Counted from the first letter of the stretch, positions 1 to 8,481 are shown. The stretch: 64,000 nucleotides of DNA from Paracoccus aeridis (GCF_004923205.2 NZ_SELD02000064.1:1-64000), one strand, 5' to 3'. Translations and numbers: made by a program. Notes: generated by a model not told the origin, from the sequence alone.

Positions 1-29
1 CAAAAGCCTACTTCAGGGAGGACCACTTT

Positions 30-497
30 TCAGGGGGCAGACCATGGCGTGCCCTCCGGCTTGTCAAGGTCGCCGGAGACGGATTGCGAGGATTGCACTG
101 CCCGGCGTTGGGGGGATGTCACGACGTGGCGCAATAATATCTCGCCAGACGACGAGCGCCGCACTTCGATCAGCGCACCGACCATGTCCTTCAGATGCTC
201 GTCGGGGATAGCGAATTCAAAGCCATGATGCCCGGTTCCAAAACCGGCGCTCTGAACATCCTGGCGATGGCGGTCCGCTATCAGTGCTGTGCCCACAGGG
301 GCGCCGCGCAGCAGGATATCCACGGTCAGGGGAACGTCACTGTCCTCGTCCTTGATCCACCCGAAGATGACCCCGTCCTTGACCCGGTCAATATGGCCAA
401 GGCGCGCCACCCCGACATAGGACCCCTTACCGTCTCGGCGCGCTCCACCTAGCCGGCGCAGGTTGAGGGCAGAAATCTTCAGGCCGTAGTTTTTCAA
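30..497 (-). CDS. conserved hypothetical protein with GW-type beta domain
   Basis: This gene of 155 codons has a real stop (tca on the plus strand) at its left end. Residues about 30-95 carry a pattern often seen in Rhodobacterales glycan-related proteins: G-H-I-D-R-V, then F-G-W-I-K, then L-T-V-D-I-L, then a DRHRQD-like stretch and G-H-H-G-F-E-F. That repeat is usually a module in surface-polysaccharide or glycosyltransferase-like proteins, but no catalytic domain is present here. It lies outside the tRNA-anchored island and is probably resident chromosome. The function is unknown. The module assignment comes from recalled sequence resemblance and was not searched. Confidence 0.7.
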   Translation of the reverse strand: MKNYGLKISALNLRRLGGARRDGKGSYVGVARLGHIDRVKDGVIFGWIKDEDSDVPLTVDILLRGAPVGTALIADRHRQDVQSAGFGTGHHGFEFAIPDEHLKDMVGALIEVRRSSSGEILLRHVVTSPQRRAVQSSQSVSGDLDKPEGTPWSAP

Positions 498-926
498 TCC
501 AGTCCCCAGGCAGAATGCTTTTGTGTTCGAACGGCTTCATGAGCAGTAAAAACGTGGCACTCGGGAACTGTGTCCTCGCGACATATCTCCCAGAACGGGA
601 TCGTGAAAGGGTTGCTTGGCCTCTAATCGCCCCCTGCGACATTTTCGTCCCGGTTGGCGGTCTCCCCGCTCAGAGCGGATCGCGAAGATCAAGCGCGTGC
701 GACCTGTGGATGTTCGAGCGGGTCGTGTCCGGCCGAAGGCGCGCGCGGAAGCCCGTCGAGAAGCAGTCCCGGCACGAGCCGCCTCGCCGGCTCATTGCCC
801 CGCACTGCTGTGCCTTCCTGCGTCGTCCTGCGCACTGGGCGCACCTGTTGGCTTGCCGTCGAATTCTAGAACCAACCGGCCGATTGCCCTTGTTTTCCTT
901 CGCAGTCTGCTGCTATCCCCCCCGGC
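498..926. other. gene-free stretch upstream of tRNA-Ser
   Basis: I see no convincing gene here. The open frames in this stretch run on through the tRNA gene or have arginine- and proline-rich shadow composition. A TGCTAT hexamer at about 911-916, preceded by a TTGTTT-like hexamer, could be the tRNA promoter, but the spacing is short and the match is weak. Confidence 0.5.
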
Positions 927-1016
927 GGAGCGGTGGCCGAGTGGTCGAAGGCACACCCCTGCTAAGGGTGCAGGCGGGAAACCGTCTCGAGGGTTCGAAT
1001 CCCTTCCGCTCCGCCA
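927..1016 (+). tRNA. tRNA-Ser (anticodon GCU)
   Basis: The acceptor stem pairs GGAGCGG (927-933) with CCGCTCC (1006-1012), followed by discriminator G and an encoded CCA (1014-1016). The anticodon stem CACCC/GGGTG encloses the loop CTGCTAA, giving anticodon GCT at 961-963, which reads AGC and AGU serine codons. A long variable arm and the T loop GGTTCGAATCC complete the class II fold expected for tRNA-Ser. The 3' end is the left boundary of the island: CTCCGCCACTTG is repeated near 61.15 kb. Confidence 0.97.
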
Positions 1017-1210
1017 CTTGCCCCAGCGAAAGCGTTCTCCCGATCCGGCTGCGGCCGGATTTTTCCGTTGTTTTCGAGGGTTATGCGGGTGGGGCTGAGC
1101 ACTGGCCTCGGTGCCAGGAGGCCCGGAAGCGGTCTCTCAGGCTCGATATTCTCTGGACCTGTTGCCTGCGCGGATTTGGTGAAGTTTTCCAAGGCCCTGA
1201 AAATGCGGAT
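1009..1210 (+). repeat. left copy of the island-flanking direct repeat (attL-like)
   Basis: The repeat starts inside the tRNA acceptor stem. Bases 1009-1062 match 61149-61202 at 52 of 54 positions without gaps; the mismatches are at 1024 and 1025. Similarity continues with small gaps and more substitutions to about 1210, sharing for example GGGTTATGCGGGTG, GATATTCTC and AAGGCCCTGA. The copy includes the tRNA terminator. A tRNA 3' end repeated at a distance of 60 kb is the usual trace of site-specific integration. Confidence 0.75.
1043..1064 (+). terminator. intrinsic terminator of tRNA-Ser
   Basis: The stem ATCCGGC (1043-1049) pairs with GCCGGAT (1054-1060) around a TGCG loop and is followed by a run of T. 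It lies 27 bases after the tRNA CCA, where a tRNA terminator is expected. The same hairpin is copied at 61183-61200. Confidence 0.75.
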
Positions 1211-1368
1211 TTTTTTTTCATGCCCGGCTGAACACTTCGATTTCAGGGGCATCTACCGGATGGAACACAAATCGAACATGTGACTGCCCGAAGCCGATAG
1301 ACGCGGCCGCAACTCAACTATAGGCTTCTCCCGATCTAGCAGGCAACTGGACGGAACGGGCCAACCGT
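1061..1368. other. non-coding leader between attL-like repeat and mcrB
   Basis: The first 150 bases belong to the direct repeat. The rest (about 1211-1368) shows no gene. It must hold the promoter of the McrB/McrC-like operon, but I see no convincing -35/-10 pair or strong ribosome site before the start at 1369. Confidence 0.45.
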
Positions 1369-3126
1369 ATGGCAGCACAGGATAATCAGAATTTCGAGGG
1401 CCAGTTCTTCACTTGGTTGAAGACCTTCCTTAAGGACAAAGGGCTACAATTCTCCAGGTGTGGTTTCAAGACCGGAGATGGGCTTGGCGAACGCCATGAA
1501 TTTGATCTCGCTGCTGGGTATTGGAAAGAGCCGAACTATTCCGCGAACAAGCCCCCGCGCTGGATCTATCGTATAGTTCCAGAACCCGTCGGGCTTCGCG
1601 CTGAAAACCCCGCTGGCGGTCCCTTCAACCTTGGTGCGATCAACACGGCGCAGGAGGACAAGGCGGGCGTAGTATTCCGTCTTGTGCCGCTGATTCAGCA
1701 GGGGCCGGGTGACTTTGTCCAAGACAAAGACTTTGAGGTTCACGCGCTATTCGTTTTTCACGGCGCAACCCCACAAGGGTCATCTGCCGAACCGTTCAAT
1801 TTCGATCCCGCGACGGGAACGATGCGCTTCAAGGGGACCTCTCTGGAGTACATCGGCTGCGGACTGCTCGGTCTGATGCCCCGCAACACTGAGTTGAAGA
1901 TCATAGAAAACGGTATGGAGCGCACGATCACTTATGGAGATGTGATCGACGCACTCGCAGCGGACATCAAGTGCGCGCCGGTAGGAAAGCCAGCTTCTCC
2001 AATTCCGGTCTACGATCTCACAGCGCAAGCCGAACTTGATAGACTCAAGAAAATGGTCGCGGACGCTTGGGCGGCCGCCGGGCCTGTGACGCCGAAGAAT
2101 GTTGCAGTCGCTGCAGTTGCGGGCGACGAAAATGGCGATGACGACGAAATTATCCCACCCGCGTCGCTCGAGATCCCGGAGAACACGGACCTTCTTGGGA
2201 TCGATCCCGCTGTATATCGCCAAATCAATGCGGCGCTGAAATCGGGCAAGCAGCACATCATGCTGTATGGTCCACCTGGAACCGGGAAGACAACTCTCGC
2301 GCGCTGGATTGCAGCAACCCTCACTGGCGGGAAGTGGACCCTCGTGACAGGTTCGTCAGACTGGAGTTCGCAAGACATCATCGGGGGGTACCAACCAGTA
2401 GGCGCTGGCGCCGTTGCCTTCATTCCTGGCGTATTGCTTCGTCGCTTTGATCGTCCGCTGATCATCGACGAACTTAATCGCTGCGACATCGATAAGGTGA
2501 TCGGTCCGCTCTTTACTGTCTTGAGTGGCCAGCAGACCACTTTGCCCTACCGGCTGAACATCGAGGATAAGGATAGCCCGCAATATGTGATCTTGCCAGA
2601 AAGCAAGCCCTCGGCAGAGACATACGAGTTCGCGCCAGGCCCGCACTGGCGGCTGATTGCTACCATCAATTCCATCGACAAGGCCGCTCTGTATCAAATG
2701 TCCTATGCCCTCAGCCGCCGATTTGGCTGGGTCTATGTCGACGTGCCGCGCGACACGGCTGGTTTCATTGAGTCTTTTATCAGAAAGTCTGATCCAACTT
2801 GGGCTGGGCCTGCTGCGGGCGCACCTTGTCCGCTTGGCGCTTTCTGGGCGGCCATCAACAAGGTTCGTGTCCTTGGACCCGCCCCGATCATTGATGCAAT
2901 CAAGGCGGTCCAGGCGATGGATGATGGCGCAGACTTCTTCGCTGTCCCTACGCCCTCGATGCGAGAGGCTTTGCTCGATGCGGTGGACATGGTGTTGCTG
3001 CCGATGCTCGACGGGATTGTGGTCCAGGATGCCGACTTCCTTGCGCAAGCGGCTGTAGACGCCTTCGGCCTTGATGCGGACTCCAGTGATCGGATCAAGC
3101 GGCGGATGGAGTCGGTTGCGGTCTGA
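1369..3126 (+). CDS. McrB-like AAA+ GTPase/ATPase of a modification-dependent restriction system
   Basis: This protein of 585 residues has an AAA+ module in its C-terminal half. Walker A GPPGTGKTT is at residues 301-309 and the Walker B-like LIIDELNR at 364-371. The sensor-like ATINS is near 431-435 and ALSRRF near 447-452. The ATINS-x-D and SRRF signatures are typical of the McrB motor, which translocates DNA for its nuclease partner. The N-terminal 240 residues are unrelated to the classic McrB reader domain that I recall and probably carry target recognition. The stop overlaps the next start as TGATG, so the two genes are coupled. The motor call is strong; the modification specificity is unknown. 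Confidence 0.85.
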   Translation: MAAQDNQNFEGQFFTWLKTFLKDKGLQFSRCGFKTGDGLGERHEFDLAAGYWKEPNYSANKPPRWIYRIVPEPVGLRAENPAGGPFNLGAINTAQEDKAGVVFRLVPLIQQGPGDFVQDKDFEVHALFVFHGATPQGSSAEPFNFDPATGTMRFKGTSLEYIGCGLLGLMPRNTELKIIENGMERTITYGDVIDALAADIKCAPVGKPASPIPVYDLTAQAELDRLKKMVADAWAAAGPVTPKNVAVAAVAGDENGDDDEIIPPASLEIPENTDLLGIDPAVYRQINAALKSGKQHIMLYGPPGTGKTTLARWIAATLTGGKWTLVTGSSDWSSQDIIGGYQPVGAGAVAFIPGVLLRRFDRPLIIDELNRCDIDKVIGPLFTVLSGQQTTLPYRLNIEDKDSPQYVILPESKPSAETYEFAPGPHWRLIATINSIDKAALYQMSYALSRRFGWVYVDVPRDTAGFIESFIRKSDPTWAGPAAGAPCPLGAFWAAINKVRVLGPAPIIDAIKAVQAMDDGADFFAVPTPSMREALLDAVDMVLLPMLDGIVVQDADFLAQAAVDAFGLDADSSDRIKRRMESVAV

Positions 3127-4355
3127 TGGAGGGGATCGACCGAGCGATTTCCGACTTTGCAGCAGGAATCTTTCTCCGGCATTTCCGGTCTGGGACGCTT
3201 CTCGGTGCTGACCGGCCGTCGCTTGACCTTGCCCGCGATCTCGAACTCCTTCGCGCGCACTGGGCGATCTCAGCGCCGGTTCGGGAGTTCGTTCAATATC
3301 TCCTTGCCCATCGGCACGAAGCGCAGGCGCTGCTGCAATTCCAGAGACGAACAGATGACGCAGTCGCGCGCGGAAGGATCGATGCCCGGGCTTCGGTTAT
3401 TGCACGAAGGGTGTCCGGGCACCCGTCTCTGATTGTTTCGGAAGAGCCTGTGAGATCGTTCAACACGGGGCCAAACCAAGTCGTCGCTTGGGTTGTGCAC
3501 ATGGCCGCGACTCATGCCGAGCGGCTGTTTGCGATGCAGCCCAAGAATTCGGCCTACGCTAGCCTGATTGAGGCGGCGATGGCGGAAATTTCAGCGGTGA
3601 AGCGGCTCGACGCTTTGCGAGAACCGCTGAAGCACGTGACGGCTGGACGAAGGCCGGGGCCAAACGCCGTAAGGGATGCAGCGCGGTCGCGACGACTGAT
3701 CTATCGCTATGCGATTGCGGCCTACACGACGTTGACGGGGGTCGAAGCTGGCGACGAAGCCGCGCTTTCACGTGTCCTTCGAAGCACGCTCATCGGGCCA
3801 CTTGAGGAGTGGCGTCGTTTCGAATTGGCCGTTGCGGCGGGACTCGGGGAAGCGCTGTCTGCGGAACTCGGCCTTCCGCTGCGTCTGTCTGTACTTGATG
3901 CTCGGCCAGGACAGCCAGTCTTGCGCTGCGGGCGGTACTCGGTTTTCTGGCAGTCAGGTGGCGGTCTGTATGTGCCACCTGCGCTGGAGCCATCTGATCT
4001 GCGGCTTGAAGCCGTTCTCGCTGCATACGGGATGGCTGCAGCAGCGGATCGTCCGGACCTGGTAATTGTCGACGACGAAGCTGGAAGCGTGGCGGCCATC
4101 GTCGAGGTCAAGTATCTGGCGGGCGATACGGCAAATGCGCGTTTCCGTGAAGCCGCGGGTCAGATCGTTCGGTATGGGCGGGGATATTGTGGCGAAGCCG
4201 AATTGCCCTCGCTGATCCGCCGGTCACTGATTGCTCTAAGCCGTGAGGTCCCCTCACTCATCGATGACACAGCAGACGCGCCCCGTGCGGTGGACTTCGG
4301 AGGAATACTGGATGGGCGGCTCAATTCTTGGGTCAGGGAGCGCCTTTTTGCTTAA
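3126..4355 (+). CDS. McrC-like PD-(D/E)XK nuclease partner
   Basis: This protein of 409 residues starts inside the stop codon of the McrB-like gene. Near the C terminus, R-P-D-L-V-I-V-D followed after about ten residues by A-I-V-E-V-K-Y fits the D...(E)xK core of the PD-(D/E)XK nucleases used by McrC and DUF2357-type partners. The long N-terminal part is mainly helical in appearance and has no motif I recognise; in McrC proteins that region contacts the McrB ring. The 3' end overlaps the convergent GIY-YIG gene by 23 bases, so two restriction modules are packed tail to tail. I infer that it makes the DNA cut for the upstream motor. Confidence 0.75.
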   Translation: MEGIDRAISDFAAGIFLRHFRSGTLLGADRPSLDLARDLELLRAHWAISAPVREFVQYLLAHRHEAQALLQFQRRTDDAVARGRIDARASVIARRVSGHPSLIVSEEPVRSFNTGPNQVVAWVVHMAATHAERLFAMQPKNSAYASLIEAAMAEISAVKRLDALREPLKHVTAGRRPGPNAVRDAARSRRLIYRYAIAAYTTLTGVEAGDEAALSRVLRSTLIGPLEEWRRFELAVAAGLGEALSAELGLPLRLSVLDARPGQPVLRCGRYSVFWQSGGGLYVPPALEPSDLRLEAVLAAYGMAAAADRPDLVIVDDEAGSVAAIVEVKYLAGDTANARFREAAGQIVRYGRGYCGEAELPSLIRRSLIALSREVPSLIDDTADAPRAVDFGGILDGRLNSWVRERLFA

Positions 4356-4761
4356 GCCCATTGAGGGTTGGAGCAAGTTCGCCGCGCAATTTTATCTCAA
4401 CGGCGCGAGCGGCGGCGGCATCTGCAGCGGGGAGCACCCGAACCTCGCAGAACTGCCGGATGTGCGCACGGCAACGCCGCCCGGCCTCTTGGGGGGAACG
4501 TGGCAGATCAGCGGGATCAAGGATCCGATCAAACAGGAGATACTGGGCAAACATATTGACGACCTGCCCGCTTGCGTGGTCACGGAGCCGTCGCCTGAGC
4601 GATCCTTTTCCGTCGCGCCCGGCCATGCCAACGTAGATCACTTCGTCTTCGGCAAAGATGACATACACGCCGGGCGTGTCGGGCACGACCGACCAGTCGG
4701 TCGTGCCCATGGGAACAGGTGGTCCAAAGCCATTATCGTCGAGTATCCCGTGAAAGTTCAC
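4333..4761 (-). CDS. GIY-YIG endonuclease, candidate type II restriction enzyme
   Basis: This small nuclease has 142 residues. The GIY motif appears as P-G-V-Y (30-33) and the YIG motif as I-Y-V-G (42-45). An arginine-rich helix (S-L-R-R-R-L-R-D-H) follows, and near the C terminus lie the conserved glutamate (V-E-I-K-L-R) and asparagine (P-T-L-N-G) of the fold. Its start overlaps the stop of the methyltransferase gene by ATGA, so the two are translated together. Stand-alone GIY-YIG domains paired with a methyltransferase are known restriction enzymes (Eco29kI and Hpy188I families). A homing or repair role is less likely given this context. Confidence 0.8.
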   Translation of the reverse strand: MNFHGILDDNGFGPPVPMGTTDWSVVPDTPGVYVIFAEDEVIYVGMAGRDGKGSLRRRLRDHASGQVVNMFAQYLLFDRILDPADLPRSPQEAGRRCRAHIRQFCEVRVLPAADAAAARAVEIKLRGELAPTLNGLKQKGAP

Positions 4762-6002
4762 TCGGCGGCGACTTTCGGCTCGGTTGCCTTCTTGCGCATC
4801 GAAGCGGGGCGTTGCGCACCTCCATCCTCAAAGAGTGGCACCGCTTCCTCATCGACCGGCCGTGCGCAGGGCGAGGCGATCTCGTATGGTACGCCGCGCT
4901 CCTTGGGCAGAGGCTGGACGGTCGGCACGAAGCGAGCCTTTGCCCCGAGCAAATATTCCTCAGAAAGCTCACAACAGACCCAGCGTCTGCGCAGATTCTC
5001 CGCAACGACACCGGTCACGCAGGAGCCGCCGAATGGATCGACCACCAAATCGCCGGGATCGGTCAGGAAGCGGATGAAGTACTCCGGCAACTGCGTAGGG
5101 AAGCGAGCGGGATGGATGGCAATGTTCTCTGCGCGGCACTGATCTTGGTAGCGTCCATTGGATTCCGTGTTCGCGATGGCGAGCAAGTTGGGTGGGACTG
5201 ATCCGCCATTGTCCTTGCTGAACTTGTCGGAAATATCATGTCCCGAAGGGCGCAACTTCGCGGTATATCCGTTCTTCAGCAAGTGCTCCATTGACTTGGA
5301 GTATGGCTGCAGAATGCGCTTGTTGTTCGCTTTTGGGTAAGGAGTCTTTGCAAGCCACCAGACGGTGTTCACGGCATCCTTGACGCGGACGCGACGCACG
5401 TTCACCCATTCAGCGGGGGTCGGTAGCTTCGACGGATTCCACCAGTAGTGCTCCTGGCACAAGTGAAAGCCGTATTCCTCGACCAGCATCACCAAGAGCT
5501 TGAAGTGATAGAGGCTGCGCGTCGGATGGCCGGGCTTCCAAGCTCCACCGATATCGATGACCAGACTTCCGCTGTCCTTTAGGACACGATGAAAGCCTTC
5601 AGCAAATGGCCGAAACCAATCACAATACTGATCGGCATCTTCGTTTCCGTAACTCTTTTTGCGAACGAGGCCGAAAGGCGGACTGGTCATGATCAGGTCT
5701 ACGCTATTCGGCTTCGCCTTGCCGAAAAGGTACCCCCGACTGTCGCCCCACAGAATCTCTCCGTTGTCCGTGGTGAGGAAGGGCTTCACGAGGGATTTGG
5801 GGTATGCGCGGGCGTTCGTCTCGATTGCACTTGTTCGACTGCTTTCCTTGCCCAGATGCTCCGAATGCAGGAAGCGAATGTACTCACTGACGTTCTTGTA
5901 TCCCCTCGTTGCCGCAGCCTCTTCGAATGCCGCGCGTTCCTCCTCCGTCAGCCGGATGTTGGTGAACTTTGTTCTAGGATTCTCTGCTCTTGGTCGCGCC
6001 AT
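4758..6002 (-). CDS. beta-class DNA methyltransferase (m4C/m6A) with N-terminal ribbon-helix-helix-like region
   Basis: The start at 6002 is chosen over the longer frame because GAGGGAAA sits just upstream; the product has 414 residues. The catalytic motif TSPPF (106-110) precedes the AdoMet motif DPFGGS (322-327). This is the beta-class order, typical of N4-cytosine and some N6-adenine enzymes. Residues 13-48 (K-F-T-N-I-R-L-T, then a helix-turn-helix ending N-V-S-E-Y-I-R) look like a ribbon-helix-helix DNA-binding fold, which would be an unusual fusion and may autoregulate the operon. It protects the site cut by the coupled GIY-YIG nuclease. Confidence 0.85.
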   Translation of the reverse strand: MARPRAENPRTKFTNIRLTEEERAAFEEAAATRGYKNVSEYIRFLHSEHLGKESSRTSAIETNARAYPKSLVKPFLTTDNGEILWGDSRGYLFGKAKPNSVDLIMTSPPFGLVRKKSYGNEDADQYCDWFRPFAEGFHRVLKDSGSLVIDIGGAWKPGHPTRSLYHFKLLVMLVEEYGFHLCQEHYWWNPSKLPTPAEWVNVRRVRVKDAVNTVWWLAKTPYPKANNKRILQPYSKSMEHLLKNGYTAKLRPSGHDISDKFSKDNGGSVPPNLLAIANTESNGRYQDQCRAENIAIHPARFPTQLPEYFIRFLTDPGDLVVDPFGGSCVTGVVAENLRRRWVCCELSEEYLLGAKARFVPTVQPLPKERGVPYEIASPCARPVDEEAVPLFEDGGAQRPASMRKKATEPKVAAE

Positions 6003-6069
6003 TAGTACTTTCCCTCGTGTCACGCGAACAACATAGCTCTGGGTTTTCCGTAACACAACAACCAAGAGG

Positions 6070-6507
6070 CTAAAGCGTGGCACAAAAACCCGTCCCCGGG
6101 TGAATCTGGTCTGTGGCGGTGGTGCACTGGAGCGCGACCCTCTGCTCAGCCCAATCGACCGGGGGAGTTTCCATCAGCCGCGCCAGCGTCACCTCCGTTC
6201 CCTGCCTGCCATCAAGGATCGCCTCGACGATGTCTGGCGCGAACAGGGTCAGGCGCAGGACCCGGGTCATGTAAGAGGGCGCGATTCCCTCGCGCTCGGC
6301 TAGTTCGGCGATGGTGGCGAACTCTCCCGACTCGAGCATCCGCTTCCAGCGGAAGGCGCGGGCTAGCGCCTTGACCAGCGTGTTGTCCATCCGCTGCGGT
6401 TGCACGGCCCCCTTTGGCAGTTGCATCTCCTTCCGCCCACCGCGCTTCACGACGCGGAACGGGACGTGGAGCGTCACAGTCTCGAGGATCGGCGACCCAC
6501 GGCTCAT
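6070..6507 (-). CDS. helix-turn-helix accessory protein of the recombinase cluster
   Basis: This protein of 145 residues starts inside the recombinase stop (ATGA overlap). Residues about 62-95 (A-T-I-A-E-L-A-E-R-E-G-I-A-P-S-Y-M-T-R-V-L-R) form a clear ParB/KorB-like helix-turn-helix, followed by a helix ending I-L-D-G-R-Q. Similar short proteins accompany serine recombinases in many alphaproteobacterial prophages. It may act in directionality or regulation of recombination, but I know of no experimental role. Confidence 0.75.
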   Translation of the reverse strand: MSRGSPILETVTLHVPFRVVKRGGRKEMQLPKGAVQPQRMDNTLVKALARAFRWKRMLESGEFATIAELAEREGIAPSYMTRVLRLTLFAPDIVEAILDGRQGTEVTLARLMETPPVDWAEQRVALQCTTATDQIHPGTGFCATL

Positions 6508-7829
6508 GCAACCTCTCCGATACTGCCAGCCAGCATTTCGCGCGCGAGTCCGCTGAGGCCATCAACGCGCAGCCGGACGTTGAGCCCGTCGATGGCAATG
6601 TCCACGCGTTCGACCATCATCGCCACGATGCGCGCCTGCTCGGCGGGGAAGAGTTCCTCCCACAGCGGGTCAAGCTCCCGCAGCGCGGCTCGCGCGTCGG
6701 CCTCGGTGATGCCGTCGGCGTGGATGAGGGCGGCCTTCCACGTGCCCGCCACGATCTCAGGCTGGCGGAACACGGCGCGAAGCTGGTCGATGACGGCGGC
6801 TTCGATCTCACCCGCGGGCACGCGGCCGACCGGGCACGACCCAGCGCCATGCTTCAGCACCGTCTGGCTGGCATAATAACGGTAGAGCCTGTCGCCCTTG
6901 CGCGTATGCGTCGGTGAGAACGCGGCGCCATCGGGACCGAACAGCAGCCCCTTCAGCAGCGCGTGCGTGTCGGCGCGGGTGCGCGCGGCGCGCTTGCGCG
7001 GGCTCTCCTGCAGGATGGCGTGGACGCGGTCCCACGTCTCGCGGTCGATGATGGCGTCGTGCTCGCCGGGGTAGCTGTCGCCCTTGTGAACCGCCTCGCC
7101 GATGTAGGCGCGGTTGCTGAGCATTCGATAGATGTATTTCTTGTCGATCCGGTTGCCGCGCGGCGTCCGGATGCCGCGTGCGCCGACCTCTCGCGCCAGT
7201 TCCGTGCAGGACCCGATCTCGAGGAAGCGGGCGAAGATCCGGCGGACATGCTCGGCGGTGTCCTCGTCGACGAGCAGCTTCCGATTTTCCACGCGATAGC
7301 CGAAGGGCGGCACACCGCCCATCCACATTCCCTTCTTCCGGCTGGCGGCGACCTTGTCGCGGATCCGCTCGGCCGTCACCTCGCGCTCGAACTGGGCGAA
7401 GCTGAGCAGGATGTTCAGCGTCAGCCGTCCCATTGACGTGGTGGTGTTGAACGACTGCGTAACCGAGACGAAGGTCACGCCGTTCCGGTCGAAAACCTCC
7501 ACCAGCTTGGCGAAATCCGCCAGCGAGCGGCTGAGGCGGTCGATCTTGTAGACCACCACCACGTCGACCAGCCCGTCCTCGATATCCTCCAGCAGCCGTC
7601 TCAGGCCGGGGCGTTCGAGCGTTCCCCCCGAGATGCCACCGTCGTCATATTGATCGCGGACCAGCACCCAACCCTCGGACCGCTGGCTGGCGATGTACGC
7701 CTCGCAGGCCTCGCGTTGAGCGTGGAGGCTGTTGAACTCCTGCTCCAGCCCCTCCTCGGAGGATTTCCGGGTGTAGACCGCACAGCGCAGCTTGCGGACG
7801 ATCTTGGATTTCTCGGGCGGCTTCGTCAT
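6504..7829 (-). CDS. large serine recombinase (site-specific integrase)
   Basis: The start at 7829 (M-T-K-P-P-E-K) overlaps the DUF2924 stop as ATGA; longer forms are shadow. The protein has 441 residues. The resolvase domain opens with A-V-Y-T-R-K-S-S, whose serine attacks DNA, and continues with D-R-L-S-R-S and F-A-Q-F-E-R-E. A recombinase domain follows (P-P-F-G-Y-R, later T-P-R-G-N-R-I-D-K-K-Y-I-Y-R-M-L). The DNA-binding C terminus lacks an obvious full zinc ribbon. It is the only integrase-type gene in the island and the likely agent of prophage integration and excision. Confidence 0.92.
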   Translation of the reverse strand: MTKPPEKSKIVRKLRCAVYTRKSSEEGLEQEFNSLHAQREACEAYIASQRSEGWVLVRDQYDDGGISGGTLERPGLRRLLEDIEDGLVDVVVVYKIDRLSRSLADFAKLVEVFDRNGVTFVSVTQSFNTTTSMGRLTLNILLSFAQFEREVTAERIRDKVAASRKKGMWMGGVPPFGYRVENRKLLVDEDTAEHVRRIFARFLEIGSCTELAREVGARGIRTPRGNRIDKKYIYRMLSNRAYIGEAVHKGDSYPGEHDAIIDRETWDRVHAILQESPRKRAARTRADTHALLKGLLFGPDGAAFSPTHTRKGDRLYRYYASQTVLKHGAGSCPVGRVPAGEIEAAVIDQLRAVFRQPEIVAGTWKAALIHADGITEADARAALRELDPLWEELFPAEQARIVAMMVERVDIAIDGLNVRLRVDGLSGLAREMLAGSIGEVA

Positions 7830-8281
7830 GTCCGCCCCCTGTGGTTCTTCAGCCCGAAGAAGGTCCACCCGTTCCAGCGCGTGCCGGTGATGGCGCGGGC
7901 GATGGCGGAGAGCGACTTGTACGGCCGCCCCTGCCATTCAAAGCCGTCGGCGGTGACGGTGACGATCTGCTCGACGCCCTGCCACTCGCGGAGCAGCCGC
8001 GTGCCGGTGATGGGGCGGTCGCGGTCTGCGCGGATGCCGCGCTTCGTCCTGTTGCCGCCGTCAAGTTCCTCGCCCAGCCGCTCCAGGCGCCGGATCGTCT
8101 CCGGCTTCAGCCCGCCATAAGCAAGTTTCTGGATGCGGTAGGCCAACCGGCTCTCCAGGTAGCGGCGGTTGAACGGCGGCGGCTCGCTGTCGAACAGGTC
8201 GCGCCACTGCTTCTTCAGGTCGGGCGTCGGTGTGGTCTTCAGCGCGGCCAGGCGCGCGGGGATGGGATCGGGCTTGTTCAT
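7826..8281 (-). CDS. DUF2924 family protein
   Basis: The start at 8281 has a good ribosome site (GGAG, 7 bases away) and overlaps the stop of the small upstream gene. The product has 151 residues. Internal marks of the family are W-R-D-L-F (linking small helices), R-R-Y-L-E-S-R-L-A-Y-R-I-Q, P-G/T-T-R-L-L-R-E-W-Q-G and a C-terminal F-E-W-Q-G-R-P-Y-K-S-L-S-A-I-A-R-x-I-T-G-T-R-W-N-G. The last piece resembles a small SH3-like or RAMA-like DNA-contacting module. The family almost always neighbours a serine recombinase and is presumed to assist it. Confidence 0.88.
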   Translation of the reverse strand: MNKPDPIPARLAALKTTPTPDLKKQWRDLFDSEPPPFNRRYLESRLAYRIQKLAYGGLKPETIRRLERLGEELDGGNRTKRGIRADRDRPITGTRLLREWQGVEQIVTVTADGFEWQGRPYKSLSAIARAITGTRWNGWTFFGLKNHRGRT

Positions 8282-8481
8282 GCATTTCTCCGGTGAGTTG
8301 GAGTTGCATGACGGCATTGGTCGGGCGGATAGTGTAGGCAACGTTCTCCAGTATCGTCAGATACTTCGCCCCCATCCCGCATCCGCAACCGAACCAGCCC
8401 GAGCGCCAGCAGGCCGCACAACTCACTGCGGCGCTCGGCGGGCGTCATCTGGTCGGGCGGGAGCGGATTGGGGCGTTTCAT
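8278..8481 (-). CDS. short conserved protein of the recombinase cluster
   Basis: A peptide of 67 residues begins M-K-R-P-N-P-L-P-P-D-Q-M-T-P-A-E-R-R-S-E-L and ends L-H-Y-P-P-D-Q-C-R-H-A-T-P-T-H-R-R. I recognise both ends as conserved in the same position in other alphaproteobacterial recombinase clusters. The stop overlaps the DUF2924 start as ATGA, making it the first gene of a four-gene coupled operon. The function is unknown. Confidence 0.75.
   Translation of the reverse strand: MKRPNPLPPDQMTPAERRSELCGLLALGLVRLRMRDGGEVSDDTGERCLHYPPDQCRHATPTHRRNA

Noticed and set aside
515..1231. Open frame of 238 codons on the plus strand
   Set aside because: It runs straight through the tRNA-Ser gene and its terminator and has shadow-type arginine/proline composition.
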